A stretch of DNA of 64,000 nt from assembly GCF_038019025.1 (NCBI RefSeq), contig NZ_CP150496.1, positions 2,124,001 to 2,188,000 of the forward strand, given 5' to 3'. The translations under genes were made by a program, and so were the position numbers. Positions 1 through 7,652 of this stretch are shown piece after piece; positions within the stretch are counted from its first letter, which is position 1; the number at the start of each line of letters is the position of its first letter. The notes beneath the pieces are model-generated. The model was not told the origin of the DNA and ran no database searches. It saw nothing but the letters and a program-made list of their open reading frames with translations. Source of the DNA: Polaribacter marinaquae (GTDB lineage: Bacteria > Bacteroidota > Bacteroidia > Flavobacteriales > Flavobacteriaceae).

Positions 1-1047
1 GACGGGAAAGCGAAATTTTTAAAACATATATGTGCACTTTCTAATTCGAATCCTTTTAATAATTCTTACATTGTTATTGGGGTAGAAGATGAAGAAAATA
101 AGATTTTAGGTGTAGATTTTTTTGATGACAGTAAAATACAAAATCTTGTAAATGCTTATGTAACAAATCCGCCAAAAATTGCATATGAAAATGTTCGTTT
201 TCCTAGTTTACCTCGACATAAAGTTATTGGTTTGGTTACAATTTATCCAAATAACTTAATAGCTTCTCTATCAAAAAAAACATGGAAATATAATAAAGGA
301 ACCATTTTTTATCGAAGTGGAAGTATTTCGATGCCTTTTCTTGGCGAAAATTTCGAATTAAGGGATAGAAACAAAGATGTTGTTGCAGCTATAGAAAAAA
401 ATGCAAGTAATAATATTGAGTTAACTTTAAATGGAGTTTTCGATTTTATAAACAATCACAAATCTAAATACAATCCTCAATACAAAGTTTTTAATGAACA
501 ATTTGTGCTTTGTTGGGCAGGAGAAAAAAAAGTAATTAATAACGAAATTTACTATTCTAGAGTAGATATAGAATTAATTAACGAGCAAGTTCAGTTGTTT
601 TTCTCTGCTTTAGATGATGTTAAAATTACGTATAATAATAATTCATTTATTATAACAGAATTTATTTTTCTAGGATTAGAAAAGCAAGAAAAATATTATC
701 CGTTAGAAAAAACAATAATTCATTTTAAAGAAAATGGCAGACACGATATTGTAAATGACTTTTTGTTTGAACCACCTGTTTTTAATAATAAAGTTATGAT
801 ACATATTTATAATAATTGCAATTTAATTGTTAGAAAATTATCAGAAAATAGACGGTTATCTGTTACAGAACACGAAGATGTTTTAAGATTGCCAACTAAT
901 TATTTAATTTGTTATTTACATGGTTTTCTAGATGCTGAAGAAAATTTAAAAAAAGCTAAAAGCTATATTAAAAGTTTAGAAAATAAATCTACTTATATAA
1001 AATATAAAGAAACTTTGCGTGTTATTAGAAAATTAAAATACGCATAG
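1..1047 (+). CDS. AlbA_2-domain protein, 5' truncated by window edge
   Basis: The reading frame is open from base 1 to a TAG at 1045-1047, giving 348 visible residues; the true start is upstream. The in-frame TTG at 232 lies inside the domain and is not a start. The first ~85 residues (DGKAKFLKHICALSNSN, then YIVIGVEDEENKILGVD) match the AlbA_2 (Schlafen AlbA_2) fold found at the N terminus of many putative DNA-binding regulators and helper ATPases. The remaining ~260 residues are rich in Asn, Lys and Ile and contain no motif I recognise. It ends about 200 bp before nirB and shares no evident regulation with it. Family assignment is by pattern only; the role is unknown. Confidence 0.6.
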   Translation, partial: DGKAKFLKHICALSNSNPFNNSYIVIGVEDEENKILGVDFFDDSKIQNLVNAYVTNPPKIAYENVRFPSLPRHKVIGLVTIYPNNLIASLSKKTWKYNKGTIFYRSGSISMPFLGENFELRDRNKDVVAAIEKNASNNIELTLNGVFDFINNHKSKYNPQYKVFNEQFVLCWAGEKKVINNEIYYSRVDIELINEQVQLFFSALDDVKITYNNNSFIITEFIFLGLEKQEKYYPLEKTIIHFKENGRHDIVNDFLFEPPVFNNKVMIHIYNNCNLIVRKLSENRRLSVTEHEDVLRLPTNYLICYLHGFLDAEENLKKAKSYIKSLENKSTYIKYKETLRVIRKLKYA

Positions 1048-1204
1048 TAACTTGTATAAAACTATCAATTACCGTTATGGTAATATGGCTTTCATATTTA
1101 TTGTAATGCAATTTTGTTAAATATTCATTTATACTTCTTTTTTTCTCTATAATCATAAAAATTAATCACTTATGTGAAATAATTAATATTCTACATTTAT
1201 AAAT

Positions 1205-1226
1205 TAAGTATAAATACTTAGTTTTG
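1205..1226 (+). promoter_or_regulatory. nirB promoter: 16-bp palindrome abutting a TAnnTTTG -7 element
   Basis: The perfect palindrome TAAGTAT-AA-ATACTTA spans 1205-1220. Its last two bases are the first two of a Bacteroidetes -7 element, TAGTTTTG (1219-1226). No -33 TTG is found at the usual distance. The same palindrome recurs before narK and nrtA. The distance to the nirB ATG is 24 bp. A TACGTA lies at 1236-1241 between the -7 element and the ATG. Position suggests an operator overlapping the core promoter. Confidence 0.75.
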
Positions 1227-1244
1227 TTTTTAAAATACGTAATT

Positions 1245-3758
1245 ATGAAAACAATAATTGTTGTAGGAAATGGTATGGTTGGTTATAAGTTTTGTGAAAA
1301 ATTTGTAAACCAATCTCAAAACAAAGAATTTAAAATTATTGTTTTTGGTGAAGAACCAAGACCTGCATACGACAGGGTTCATTTAAGCGAATATTTTGAA
1401 AACAAAGATGCTAAAGCCTTAGAAATGGCTCCACTTGCTTGGTATGAACAAAATAATATCGATTTAATTACAAATACTAGAGTTACAGATATCAGCAGGA
1501 ATTCTAAAACAATAACTACTACTGATGATACTAAATATACTTACGATTATTTAGTATTGGCAACAGGATCTTCTGCATTTGTGCCACCCATAAAAGGCAT
1601 AGAAAAAGAGGGTGTTTTTGTGTATAGAACAATCGAAGATTTAGAGGCCACTATGAATTATGTAGCCAAATTAAAATCTACAGGAACACAGAAAAAAGCA
1701 GCTATTTTAGGAGGTGGTTTATTGGGTTTAGAAGCTGCAAAGGCCTTAGTAGATATGGGTTTGGAAACTGCTGTTGTAGAATTTGCGCCTAGATTAATGC
1801 CAAGACAATTAAATAATGATGCCAGTAAATCACTTCAAAAAAAACTAGAAGCATTAGGTATTGAAATTTTACTTAGTAAAGCTACACAACAATTAATAGG
1901 AGAGAAATTTATAACAGGAATGCAATTTTCTGAAGAGGAAACTGTTCCTTTTGATATGTTATTGGTTTCAGCAGGAATTAGACCAAGAGATGAATTGGCT
2001 AAAACCTGCAATTTAGAAGTAGGTAAAAGAGGAGGTATTCTAGTATCTAATGATATGAGAACCTCAGATGAAGCCATTTTTGCAATTGGAGAATGTGCCT
2101 TATTAAATAGCATGATTTATGGTTTGGTGGCTCCTGGTTACGATATGGCAGAAATTGCTGTAGTTCAAATTTTAGGAGATAAAGAAGCAACAATGCCAAC
2201 TGCAATAGACATGTCTACAAAATTAAAATTAAGTGGTATAGATGTAGCTAGTTTTGGAGACGCTTTAAATGAAAATGATGGATTGGAAATTGTGTACGAA
2301 AACGCATTTGAAGGTGTTTATAAAAGTATTATTGTAAATAAAGAAGGTACTTCTTTGTTAGGAGGAATAATGGTTGGAGATGCTTCAGATTATAGCATGT
2401 TGCATCAAATTTTCTTAAACGGAATGAAAATTCCAGAAAACCCAGCACAATTAATTTTACCAGCTACAGATGGTGCTGCAACTTTAGGAGATGTCATGGA
2501 TTTACCAGACGATGCTCAAGTTTGTTCTTGCGAAAGTGTAACTAAAGGTCAAATTTGTGGAGTTATAGAAAATGGAGAAGCTAAAGATTTAGCAGACGTA
2601 GTTTCTTGTACAAAAGCAGGTACAGGTTGTGGAGGTTGTAAACCTATGGTAGCAGATTTAACCACAGCAACTCTTAAATCTTTAGGAATCACCGTAAAAG
2701 ATACAGTTTGCGAACATTTTGATTTTAACAGACAAGATTTATATAAAATTATAGAAGTAAAAGGCTATACTACTTTTAATGAAGTTTTAGATAATCATGG
2801 TAATGGAGGTCATGGTTGTGAATTGTGTAAACCTTTAATAGCTTCTTTAATGGCAACAATTCATGCAGATACTGCCAATAAAGAATATGCCATACAAGAT
2901 TCTAACGATCGTTTTTTGGCAAACATTCAAAGAAATGGAACCTATTCTGTAGTACCTAGAGTTCCTGGAGGAGAAATTACACCAGATAAATTAATTGCTT
3001 TAGGGCAAATTGCCAAAAAGTACGATTTATATACCAAAGTAACTGGTGGTGTAAGAATAGATTTATTTGGGGCAACCTTAAATCAGTTGCCATTAATTTG
3101 GAAAGAATTAATAGCACATGGATTTGAAAGTGGGCATGCCTATGGTAAATCTTTAAGAACTGTAAAAACCTGTGTAGGTTCTACTTGGTGTAGATATGGT
3201 ATGGCAGAAAGTGTAAGTTTTGGTATAGAATTAGAAAACAGATATAGAGGAATTAGAGCGCCTCATAAAATTAAAGGTGGTGTTTCTGGTTGTATTAGAG
3301 AGTGTGCAGAGGCAAGAGGTAAAGATTTTGGGTTAATTGCTGTAGAAGGTGGTTGGAATTTGTATTTAGGAGGAAATGGTGGTGCAAACCCACGTCATGC
3401 AGAATTATTTGCAGAACAAATAGATAATGAAACTGTTGTAAAATATTTAGATAGATATTTAATGTTTTACATGCGTACTGCAAAACCTTTGCAAAGAACT
3501 GCTGCGTGGCAAGAACGTTTAGAAGGCGGTTTAGACTATTTAAAAGAAGTAATTATAGACGATAAATTGGGTATTGCACAAGATTTAGAAACAGAAATGC
3601 AAACCTTAGTAAATAAGTTTGAATGTGAGTGGACACAAGCTGTAAACGACCCAGAAGTAATGAAACGTTTTAACCACTTTGTAAATAGCGATGAAGAGGA
3701 TGATAACATAGCATTTGTATCTTTAAGAGATCAAAAAATGCCACAGCCTTGGGTTTAA
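1245..3758 (+). CDS. nirB: Assimilatory NAD(P)H nitrite reductase, large subunit NirB
   Basis: Cytoplasmic enzyme reducing nitrite to ammonium with NAD(P)H. I chose the ATG at 1245 (837 aa, starting MKTIIVVGNGMVGYKFCE, the usual NirB N terminus) over an upstream TTG at 1224, which overlaps the -7 element. Domains in order: FAD/NAD(P)-binding reductase (1-~400, GxGxxG at the N terminus and GGGLLGLEAA), two BFD-like [2Fe-2S] segments (first with C427-S-C429 and CGGC; second with CELC), then the ferredoxin-like and siroheme/[4Fe-4S] nitrite reductase domains with C643-X5-C649 and C683-X3-C687. Length is normal for NirB. NirD follows after a 221-bp gap holding a structured repeat. Regulation is probably through the promoter palindrome. 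Confidence 0.97.
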   Translation: MKTIIVVGNGMVGYKFCEKFVNQSQNKEFKIIVFGEEPRPAYDRVHLSEYFENKDAKALEMAPLAWYEQNNIDLITNTRVTDISRNSKTITTTDDTKYTYDYLVLATGSSAFVPPIKGIEKEGVFVYRTIEDLEATMNYVAKLKSTGTQKKAAILGGGLLGLEAAKALVDMGLETAVVEFAPRLMPRQLNNDASKSLQKKLEALGIEILLSKATQQLIGEKFITGMQFSEEETVPFDMLLVSAGIRPRDELAKTCNLEVGKRGGILVSNDMRTSDEAIFAIGECALLNSMIYGLVAPGYDMAEIAVVQILGDKEATMPTAIDMSTKLKLSGIDVASFGDALNENDGLEIVYENAFEGVYKSIIVNKEGTSLLGGIMVGDASDYSMLHQIFLNGMKIPENPAQLILPATDGAATLGDVMDLPDDAQVCSCESVTKGQICGVIENGEAKDLADVVSCTKAGTGCGGCKPMVADLTTATLKSLGITVKDTVCEHFDFNRQDLYKIIEVKGYTTFNEVLDNHGNGGHGCELCKPLIASLMATIHADTANKEYAIQDSNDRFLANIQRNGTYSVVPRVPGGEITPDKLIALGQIAKKYDLYTKVTGGVRIDLFGATLNQLPLIWKELIAHGFESGHAYGKSLRTVKTCVGSTWCRYGMAESVSFGIELENRYRGIRAPHKIKGGVSGCIRECAEARGKDFGLIAVEGGWNLYLGGNGGANPRHAELFAEQIDNETVVKYLDRYLMFYMRTAKPLQRTAAWQERLEGGLDYLKEVIIDDKLGIAQDLETEMQTLVNKFECEWTQAVNDPEVMKRFNHFVNSDEEDDNIAFVSLRDQKMPQPWV

Positions 3759-3840
3759 AAATTTGCAAAATGTTACAAAAACATTGTAAGTGTATTAAAA
3801 GAAACAAAGCATCAGTTTAGCTAAAGGTTGGTAAATAGTT

Positions 3841-3963
3841 GCGTTAGGGATTGAAACGACATCCTTTTTTGTGTCAGTTCGAGTTTTTTGTGAAGAAATG
3901 AACAAAAAGTATCTAGAACAAACATAAAAGATATAGTGTAAAGCCCGACCTTTAGGTAACGCC
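3841..3963. repeat. 123-bp structured repeat, copy 1 (between nirB and nirD)
   Basis: Begins GCGTTAGGGATTG and ends GGTAACGCC, so the ends pair (GCGTTA with TAACGC). Internally there are nested complementary segments (GGG with CCC; GTTC with GAAC; TTTTTGT with ACAAAAA), giving one long imperfect hairpin. A copy of identical length and roughly 90% identity is at 17721-17843. Sequences of this type (GATTGAA..GCATCC.. paired with GATATAGCG..AAAGCCCG) are dispersed in flavobacterial intergenic regions; the name is not known to me. No target-site duplication is visible. Confidence 0.8.
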
Positions 3964-3979
3964 AAAATAAATAACAATT

Positions 3980-4357
3980 ATGCAAGAAATAGTAGACAAT
4001 TATAAATCAGTATTAGATAAAGATGTTAAAATTTGGTTTAAAGCAGCCTCTGTAAAAGATTTTCCAACAGATGGTGGGGCTTGCGTTAAGTATAAAGATA
4101 AACAAATTGCAGTTTTTAATTTTGCTAGAATAAACAAATGGTATGCTTGCCAAAATGTTTGTCCGCATAAAATGGAAATGGTATTAAGTAGAGGTATGAT
4201 TGGTGATGATAAAGGCTTGCCAAAAGTAGCTTGCCCACTGCATAAAAAAACATTTTCTTTAGAAAATGGAGAAAATTTAAACGGAGACTTAGAGGCTATT
4301 GCCACGTATCCTGTAAAAATTGAGGCAGAAAATGTGTATATTGGCTTTCAAGAATAA
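3980..4357 (+). CDS. nirD: Nitrite reductase small subunit NirD (Rieske-type)
   Basis: 125-aa partner of NirB with a Rieske fold. The potential [2Fe-2S] ligands are all present: C61-P-H63 and C85-P-L-H88. This is notable because the enterobacterial NirD has lost them, so this one may really carry a cluster. The start ATG lies 17 bp after the end of the 123-bp repeat; there is no clear ribosome binding site. It is co-directional with nirB and is followed after 9 bp by the DUF4202 gene, so nirB, nirD and DUF4202 probably form one transcription unit, perhaps with partial readthrough of the structured repeat. The family call is firm; whether a cluster is bound is inference. Confidence 0.93.
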   Translation: MQEIVDNYKSVLDKDVKIWFKAASVKDFPTDGGACVKYKDKQIAVFNFARINKWYACQNVCPHKMEMVLSRGMIGDDKGLPKVACPLHKKTFSLENGENLNGDLEAIATYPVKIEAENVYIGFQE

Positions 4358-4366
4358 AAGAAAAAA

Positions 4367-4951
4367 ATGAAGCCAACAAAATTTGAGACTGCGATCGCCT
4401 TAATAGATAAAAAAAATGCAGAAGATCCTAATATTTATACTGTTTCTGGTTTAGATTACCCAAAAGAATTATTGTATTCTCAAAGAATGTCTAGAAAGCT
4501 TCTTCAATTCGACTCTAATGCATCAAAAGCATTGCAAATAGCAGCTAGAGCACAACATATATGTAGATGGATAATTCCACGAAATGAATTTCCAATGGAT
4601 AGGATTGGTTATTTAAAATGGCGAGAAACATTAAAAAAAATGCATGCAAAAACTACAGTAGATATTTTACAAAAAGTAGGTTTTGATGAGCAGTTTATAA
4701 ATCGTGTAGAAAAGATTATTCTTAAAAAAATGATTAAAAAGAATGATGAATCTCAAACTATTGAAGACGTGATATGTTTGGTTTTTTTAGATTATTATTT
4801 TGATGAATTTGCCGTAAAACATTCCGATGAAAAAGTAATTGACATTTTACAAAAAACTTGGGTAAAAATGTCTGATAAAGGTAGAGAAGCTGCGTTGCAA
4901 TTATCTTTTTCTGATAAAGGTCTTAATTTGGTTAAAAAAGCTATTTCATAG
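4367..4951 (+). CDS. DUF4202 family protein
   Basis: 194-aa cytosolic, mostly helical protein. The segment AARAQHICRWIIPRNEFPMD is the hallmark of DUF4202, a family that commonly sits beside nitrite reductase and nitrate assimilation genes. The pattern of conserved His/Arg/Asp residues (H in AQHICRW, later ED and LDYYFDEF) resembles HD-like hydrolases, but I cannot confirm metal ligands by eye. It starts 9 bp after nirD and ends 11 bp before the sensor kinase, which points to co-transcription. Biochemical function is unknown. Confidence 0.85.
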   Translation: MKPTKFETAIALIDKKNAEDPNIYTVSGLDYPKELLYSQRMSRKLLQFDSNASKALQIAARAQHICRWIIPRNEFPMDRIGYLKWRETLKKMHAKTTVDILQKVGFDEQFINRVEKIILKKMIKKNDESQTIEDVICLVFLDYYFDEFAVKHSDEKVIDILQKTWVKMSDKGREAALQLSFSDKGLNLVKKAIS

Positions 4952-4962
4952 ATATTTTTGCA

Positions 4963-6774
4963 ATGAAAAATAGCGGAAACTCTTTAGATCAGCGTACGTT
5001 TTCTAAACTAAGCCGTTTATATATTATTGCTTTAAGTACTATTGCTCTTTCTGTAATTATAAGTCAGTTTTTTGTAAGAGATCATTTAAATAATCAAGAA
5101 AGTGATTCTACAGTTATAAACGTTGCTGGTAGGCAAAGAATGTTAAGTCAAAAGCTAACAAAAGAAATTGTTTCTTTGTCTGTTTCTTTAGAAGAAAAAA
5201 AACGAAAAGAACTTAAGAGCAAAATAAAAAAAACACTCGCTTTATGGAGTTTATCGCATAATGCTTTACAGAAAGGAAGTGATTCTTTAGGACTTCCTGC
5301 CAAAAATAGCACCGTCATAAAAGAAAAGTTTTTAGTGCTTAACCCTATTTTTGATACTATTCAAAAAGTAGCTAAATCGATTATAACCAAATTAGAAAAA
5401 TCACCAATAATTTCTATTGAAGAATTAACTGTAGATATAAGTAAAGTTACAAAGAAAGAAAGTGATTTTTTATTGATTATGGATGATATTGTAAATCAAT
5501 ATGATAAAGAAGCAGATATAAAAGTTACTTGGTTAAGAAAGTTCGAGTTTTTTTTAATGATATTAACTTTGTTAATTCTTTTAGCCGAGTTTTTATTCAT
5601 TTTTTGGCCGACTGCAAAATCTGTTAAATCTATTTTATCAGAACTTTTATCAGCAGAAAAAAAAGCGAAAAGAATGGCTTTTGAAGCAGATCAATTAAGT
5701 ATTGCTAAAGAAAAGTCAATAAAAGAATTAAGAGCTTTAAGTCATGCGATGGATGAGACTCTTTTGTTTGCTCGAATATCTCAATTTGGCAATATTATTC
5801 ATGTTGGAAATAAGTTTTCTAGATTGTTTAAACTATCAAGATTTAAGAAAGATATCTTGTTTTGGAAATTTTTAAGTACCAATGAAAATGAACAACAAAA
5901 TATAGAAGATTTAATTAATAAGCATAATAAAACGGGTTGGCAAGGAGAGGTCAAAGCAACAACAAAAGACAATCAAGATGTTTGGTTAGAAATGTCGATA
6001 ATACCTTATAGAGTTAGTGATGATAAATCAGAATTATTGATAATAGGTTCAGAAATTACAAAACGAAAAGCAGCACAATTAGAAATTGATAGACTTTGGC
6101 AAGATAGTTTTGATGAGAAAATGAATCAACAAAAAATAATTTCAAGTAAAATTATAGAGAACCAAGAAAAAGAACAAAATAGAATTGCGAAAGATGTGCA
6201 TGATGGCATTGGGCAAATGCTAACTGGTCTTAAATATAATTTAGAAAGTATCAATTTAGATAATATTGAAAAGTCTAGAGAGAAAATTGAAAACCTTAAG
6301 TTGTTAACTACAAGTATTATAAAAGGAGTAAGAACAGCCACTTTTAATTTAACACCTCCAGAACTTTCAGACCACGGTATTGTGCCAGCAATAACCAAGC
6401 TAACAAGAGAATTAAGTAAGTTAACCGGTAAAGAAATTTTATTTCTTAATAAGACAGATTTTAATTTAAGGTTAGATTCTTTAACAGAAATAAATCTTTA
6501 TAGAATTGTACAAGAAGCTGTAAATAATGCGATAAAATATGCAGCATCATCTTATATTTTAGTAACAATGTCGCATAGCAATAAAATACTTAGTATTGTT
6601 ATTGATGATGATGGTAAAGGTTTTGAGCCTAATAAGATTAAGAAAGTTAAAGATGGAGATGGCGGAATGGGAATGACCTTTATGAAAGAGCGTATAAAGT
6701 ATATAGATGGTAGACTTTTTATTTCTTCTCAGCCAAATGAAGGTACAAGAATTACGTTAAATATACCTATTTAG
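4963..6774 (+). CDS. NarX/NarQ-like nitrate/nitrite sensor histidine kinase (PilJ-PAS-HisKA_3)
   Basis: 603 aa. A first membrane helix (~19-38) is followed by a periplasmic helical domain of the PilJ/NarX N-terminal type, whose first helix contains INVAGRQRMLSQKL (52-65). This corresponds to the P-box of NarX/NarQ, where a conserved Arg binds nitrate or nitrite. A second membrane helix lies at ~193-215, then a PAS domain (~265-370), a HisKA_3 dimerisation helix with DVHDGIGQML (phospho-acceptor H413) and a HATPase with EAVNNAIKYA and GGMGMTFMKERI. No HAMP is obvious. It is followed after 53 bp by its cognate NarL-type regulator. The expected role is sensing external nitrate to control the surrounding assimilation genes; ligand identity is inference from the P-box and context. 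Confidence 0.88.
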   Translation: MKNSGNSLDQRTFSKLSRLYIIALSTIALSVIISQFFVRDHLNNQESDSTVINVAGRQRMLSQKLTKEIVSLSVSLEEKKRKELKSKIKKTLALWSLSHNALQKGSDSLGLPAKNSTVIKEKFLVLNPIFDTIQKVAKSIITKLEKSPIISIEELTVDISKVTKKESDFLLIMDDIVNQYDKEADIKVTWLRKFEFFLMILTLLILLAEFLFIFWPTAKSVKSILSELLSAEKKAKRMAFEADQLSIAKEKSIKELRALSHAMDETLLFARISQFGNIIHVGNKFSRLFKLSRFKKDILFWKFLSTNENEQQNIEDLINKHNKTGWQGEVKATTKDNQDVWLEMSIIPYRVSDDKSELLIIGSEITKRKAAQLEIDRLWQDSFDEKMNQQKIISSKIIENQEKEQNRIAKDVHDGIGQMLTGLKYNLESINLDNIEKSREKIENLKLLTTSIIKGVRTATFNLTPPELSDHGIVPAITKLTRELSKLTGKEILFLNKTDFNLRLDSLTEINLYRIVQEAVNNAIKYAASSYILVTMSHSNKILSIVIDDDGKGFEPNKIKKVKDGDGGMGMTFMKERIKYIDGRLFISSQPNEGTRITLNIPI

Positions 6775-6777
6775 ATG

Positions 6778-6808
6778 TACGTATTTTTACGTAAAAATAG
6801 TATTTTTG
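6778..6808 (+). promoter_or_regulatory. Putative promoter of the NarL-type regulator with paired TACGTA sites
   Basis: Two TACGTA hexamers (6778-6783 and 6788-6793) are separated by four T residues. They are followed by a -7 type element, TATTTTTG (6801-6808). The regulator ATG is at 6828. This suggests that the regulator has its own promoter and may be autoregulated. Single TACGTA hexamers also lie in the nirB (1236), narK (7590) and nrtA (14986) upstream regions. Confidence 0.45.
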
Positions 6809-6827
6809 TTGGTCTAAAAAGTTAGGT

Positions 6828-7484
6828 ATGATAAATGTAGTTTTGGCAGATGACCATGTTTTAGTAAGAAATGGTATTAAAGCATTATTAGAAGATGAAA
6901 CGGGTATTACTGTTATTGGCGAGGCTTCTGATGGTAAAGAAGCAATACGTATAATTTCTACTAATAAACCAGATATTTTAATCGTAGATATTCGAATGCC
7001 AGAAATGAATGGTATAGAGGTGGTTGCAGAAATAAGCAAAAACCATAAAGAAATTAAAACATTAGTTTTATCTATGCATGATTCTGAAGAGTATGTGGTA
7101 AAATCTATACAAGCTGGCGCCGATGGTTATTTGTTAAAAGGAGCAAGTAAAGAGGAGTTTTTAAAAGCGCTAACAAAAATTGCAGCTGGTGGTAAATATT
7201 TTACTGGTGATGTATCTTCTATTATTATGAATAATTTTGTTAATGGAAACGCGAGTGCTGCAGTAGAAACAAAAATGCAAAAAGAACTTCCTTTTAAGTT
7301 AACCAAAAGAGAAAAGCAAATACTTAGTTTGGTTTTAGAGTTAAAAAATAATAAAGATATTGCAGAAGAACTTAAAATTAGCAAAAGAACAGCAGAGGTG
7401 CATCGTTTTAATCTAATGAAAAAATTAGAGGTTAAAAATTTAATGGAGCTTACAGCTAAGGCTAAAGAATATCAATTAATATAA
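6828..7484 (+). CDS. NarL/FixJ-family response regulator
   Basis: 218 aa. The receiver domain carries the acidic pair D8-D9, phospho-acceptor D54 (IVDIRMPEMNG) and the usual Lys after the beta-5 strand. The C-terminal LuxR-type helix-turn-helix (~150-215) shows LTKREKQILSLV, KDIAEELKISKRTAEVHR and NLMKKLEVKN. It is the cognate partner of the NarX-like kinase immediately upstream. NarL-type regulators classically bind inverted heptamers spaced by 2 bp, the geometry of the palindrome found before nirB, narK and nrtA, so this protein is a prime candidate for that site. The target assignment is inference. Confidence 0.9.
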   Translation: MINVVLADDHVLVRNGIKALLEDETGITVIGEASDGKEAIRIISTNKPDILIVDIRMPEMNGIEVVAEISKNHKEIKTLVLSMHDSEEYVVKSIQAGADGYLLKGASKEEFLKALTKIAAGGKYFTGDVSSIIMNNFVNGNASAAVETKMQKELPFKLTKREKQILSLVLELKNNKDIAEELKISKRTAEVHRFNLMKKLEVKNLMELTAKAKEYQLI

Positions 7485-7611
7485 ATTCTTTAGACATCTT
7501 TTTATATTACAATCGTTTTTTTAATATAAATTTTACATTTTTCTTAAAATCATTCTTGTGTAATTATTAAATTACTAATAATTAAAATATACGTATAATT
7601 ATCATTAAAAT

Positions 7612-7633
7612 TAAGTATTTATACTTAGTTTTG
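7612..7633 (+). promoter_or_regulatory. narK promoter: second copy of the 16-bp palindrome plus -7 element
   Basis: TAAGTAT-TT-ATACTTA spans 7612-7627, and its last two bases begin the -7 element TAGTTTTG (7626-7633), the same arrangement as at nirB. The narK ATG is 25 bp after the palindrome. There is no -33 TTG at standard spacing. A TACGTA lies upstream at 7590-7595. Confidence 0.75.
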
Positions 7634-7652
7634 TGAGGTAAATATATGTATC

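Noticed and set aside
232..234. TTG as start of the first gene
   Set aside because: The frame is open upstream to base 1 and the upstream residues belong to the AlbA_2 domain, so the TTG is internal.
1224..1244. TTG start for nirB at 1224
   Set aside because: It falls within the -7 element, and the ATG at 1245 gives the family's usual N terminus.
3795..3977. 60-aa minus-strand open frame in the nirB-nirD gap
   Set aside because: It lies inside repeat copy 1. A similar peptide (SQKTRT..KKD..SIPNA) comes from repeat copy 2 at 17570-17800, so it is a by-product of the repeat, not a gene.
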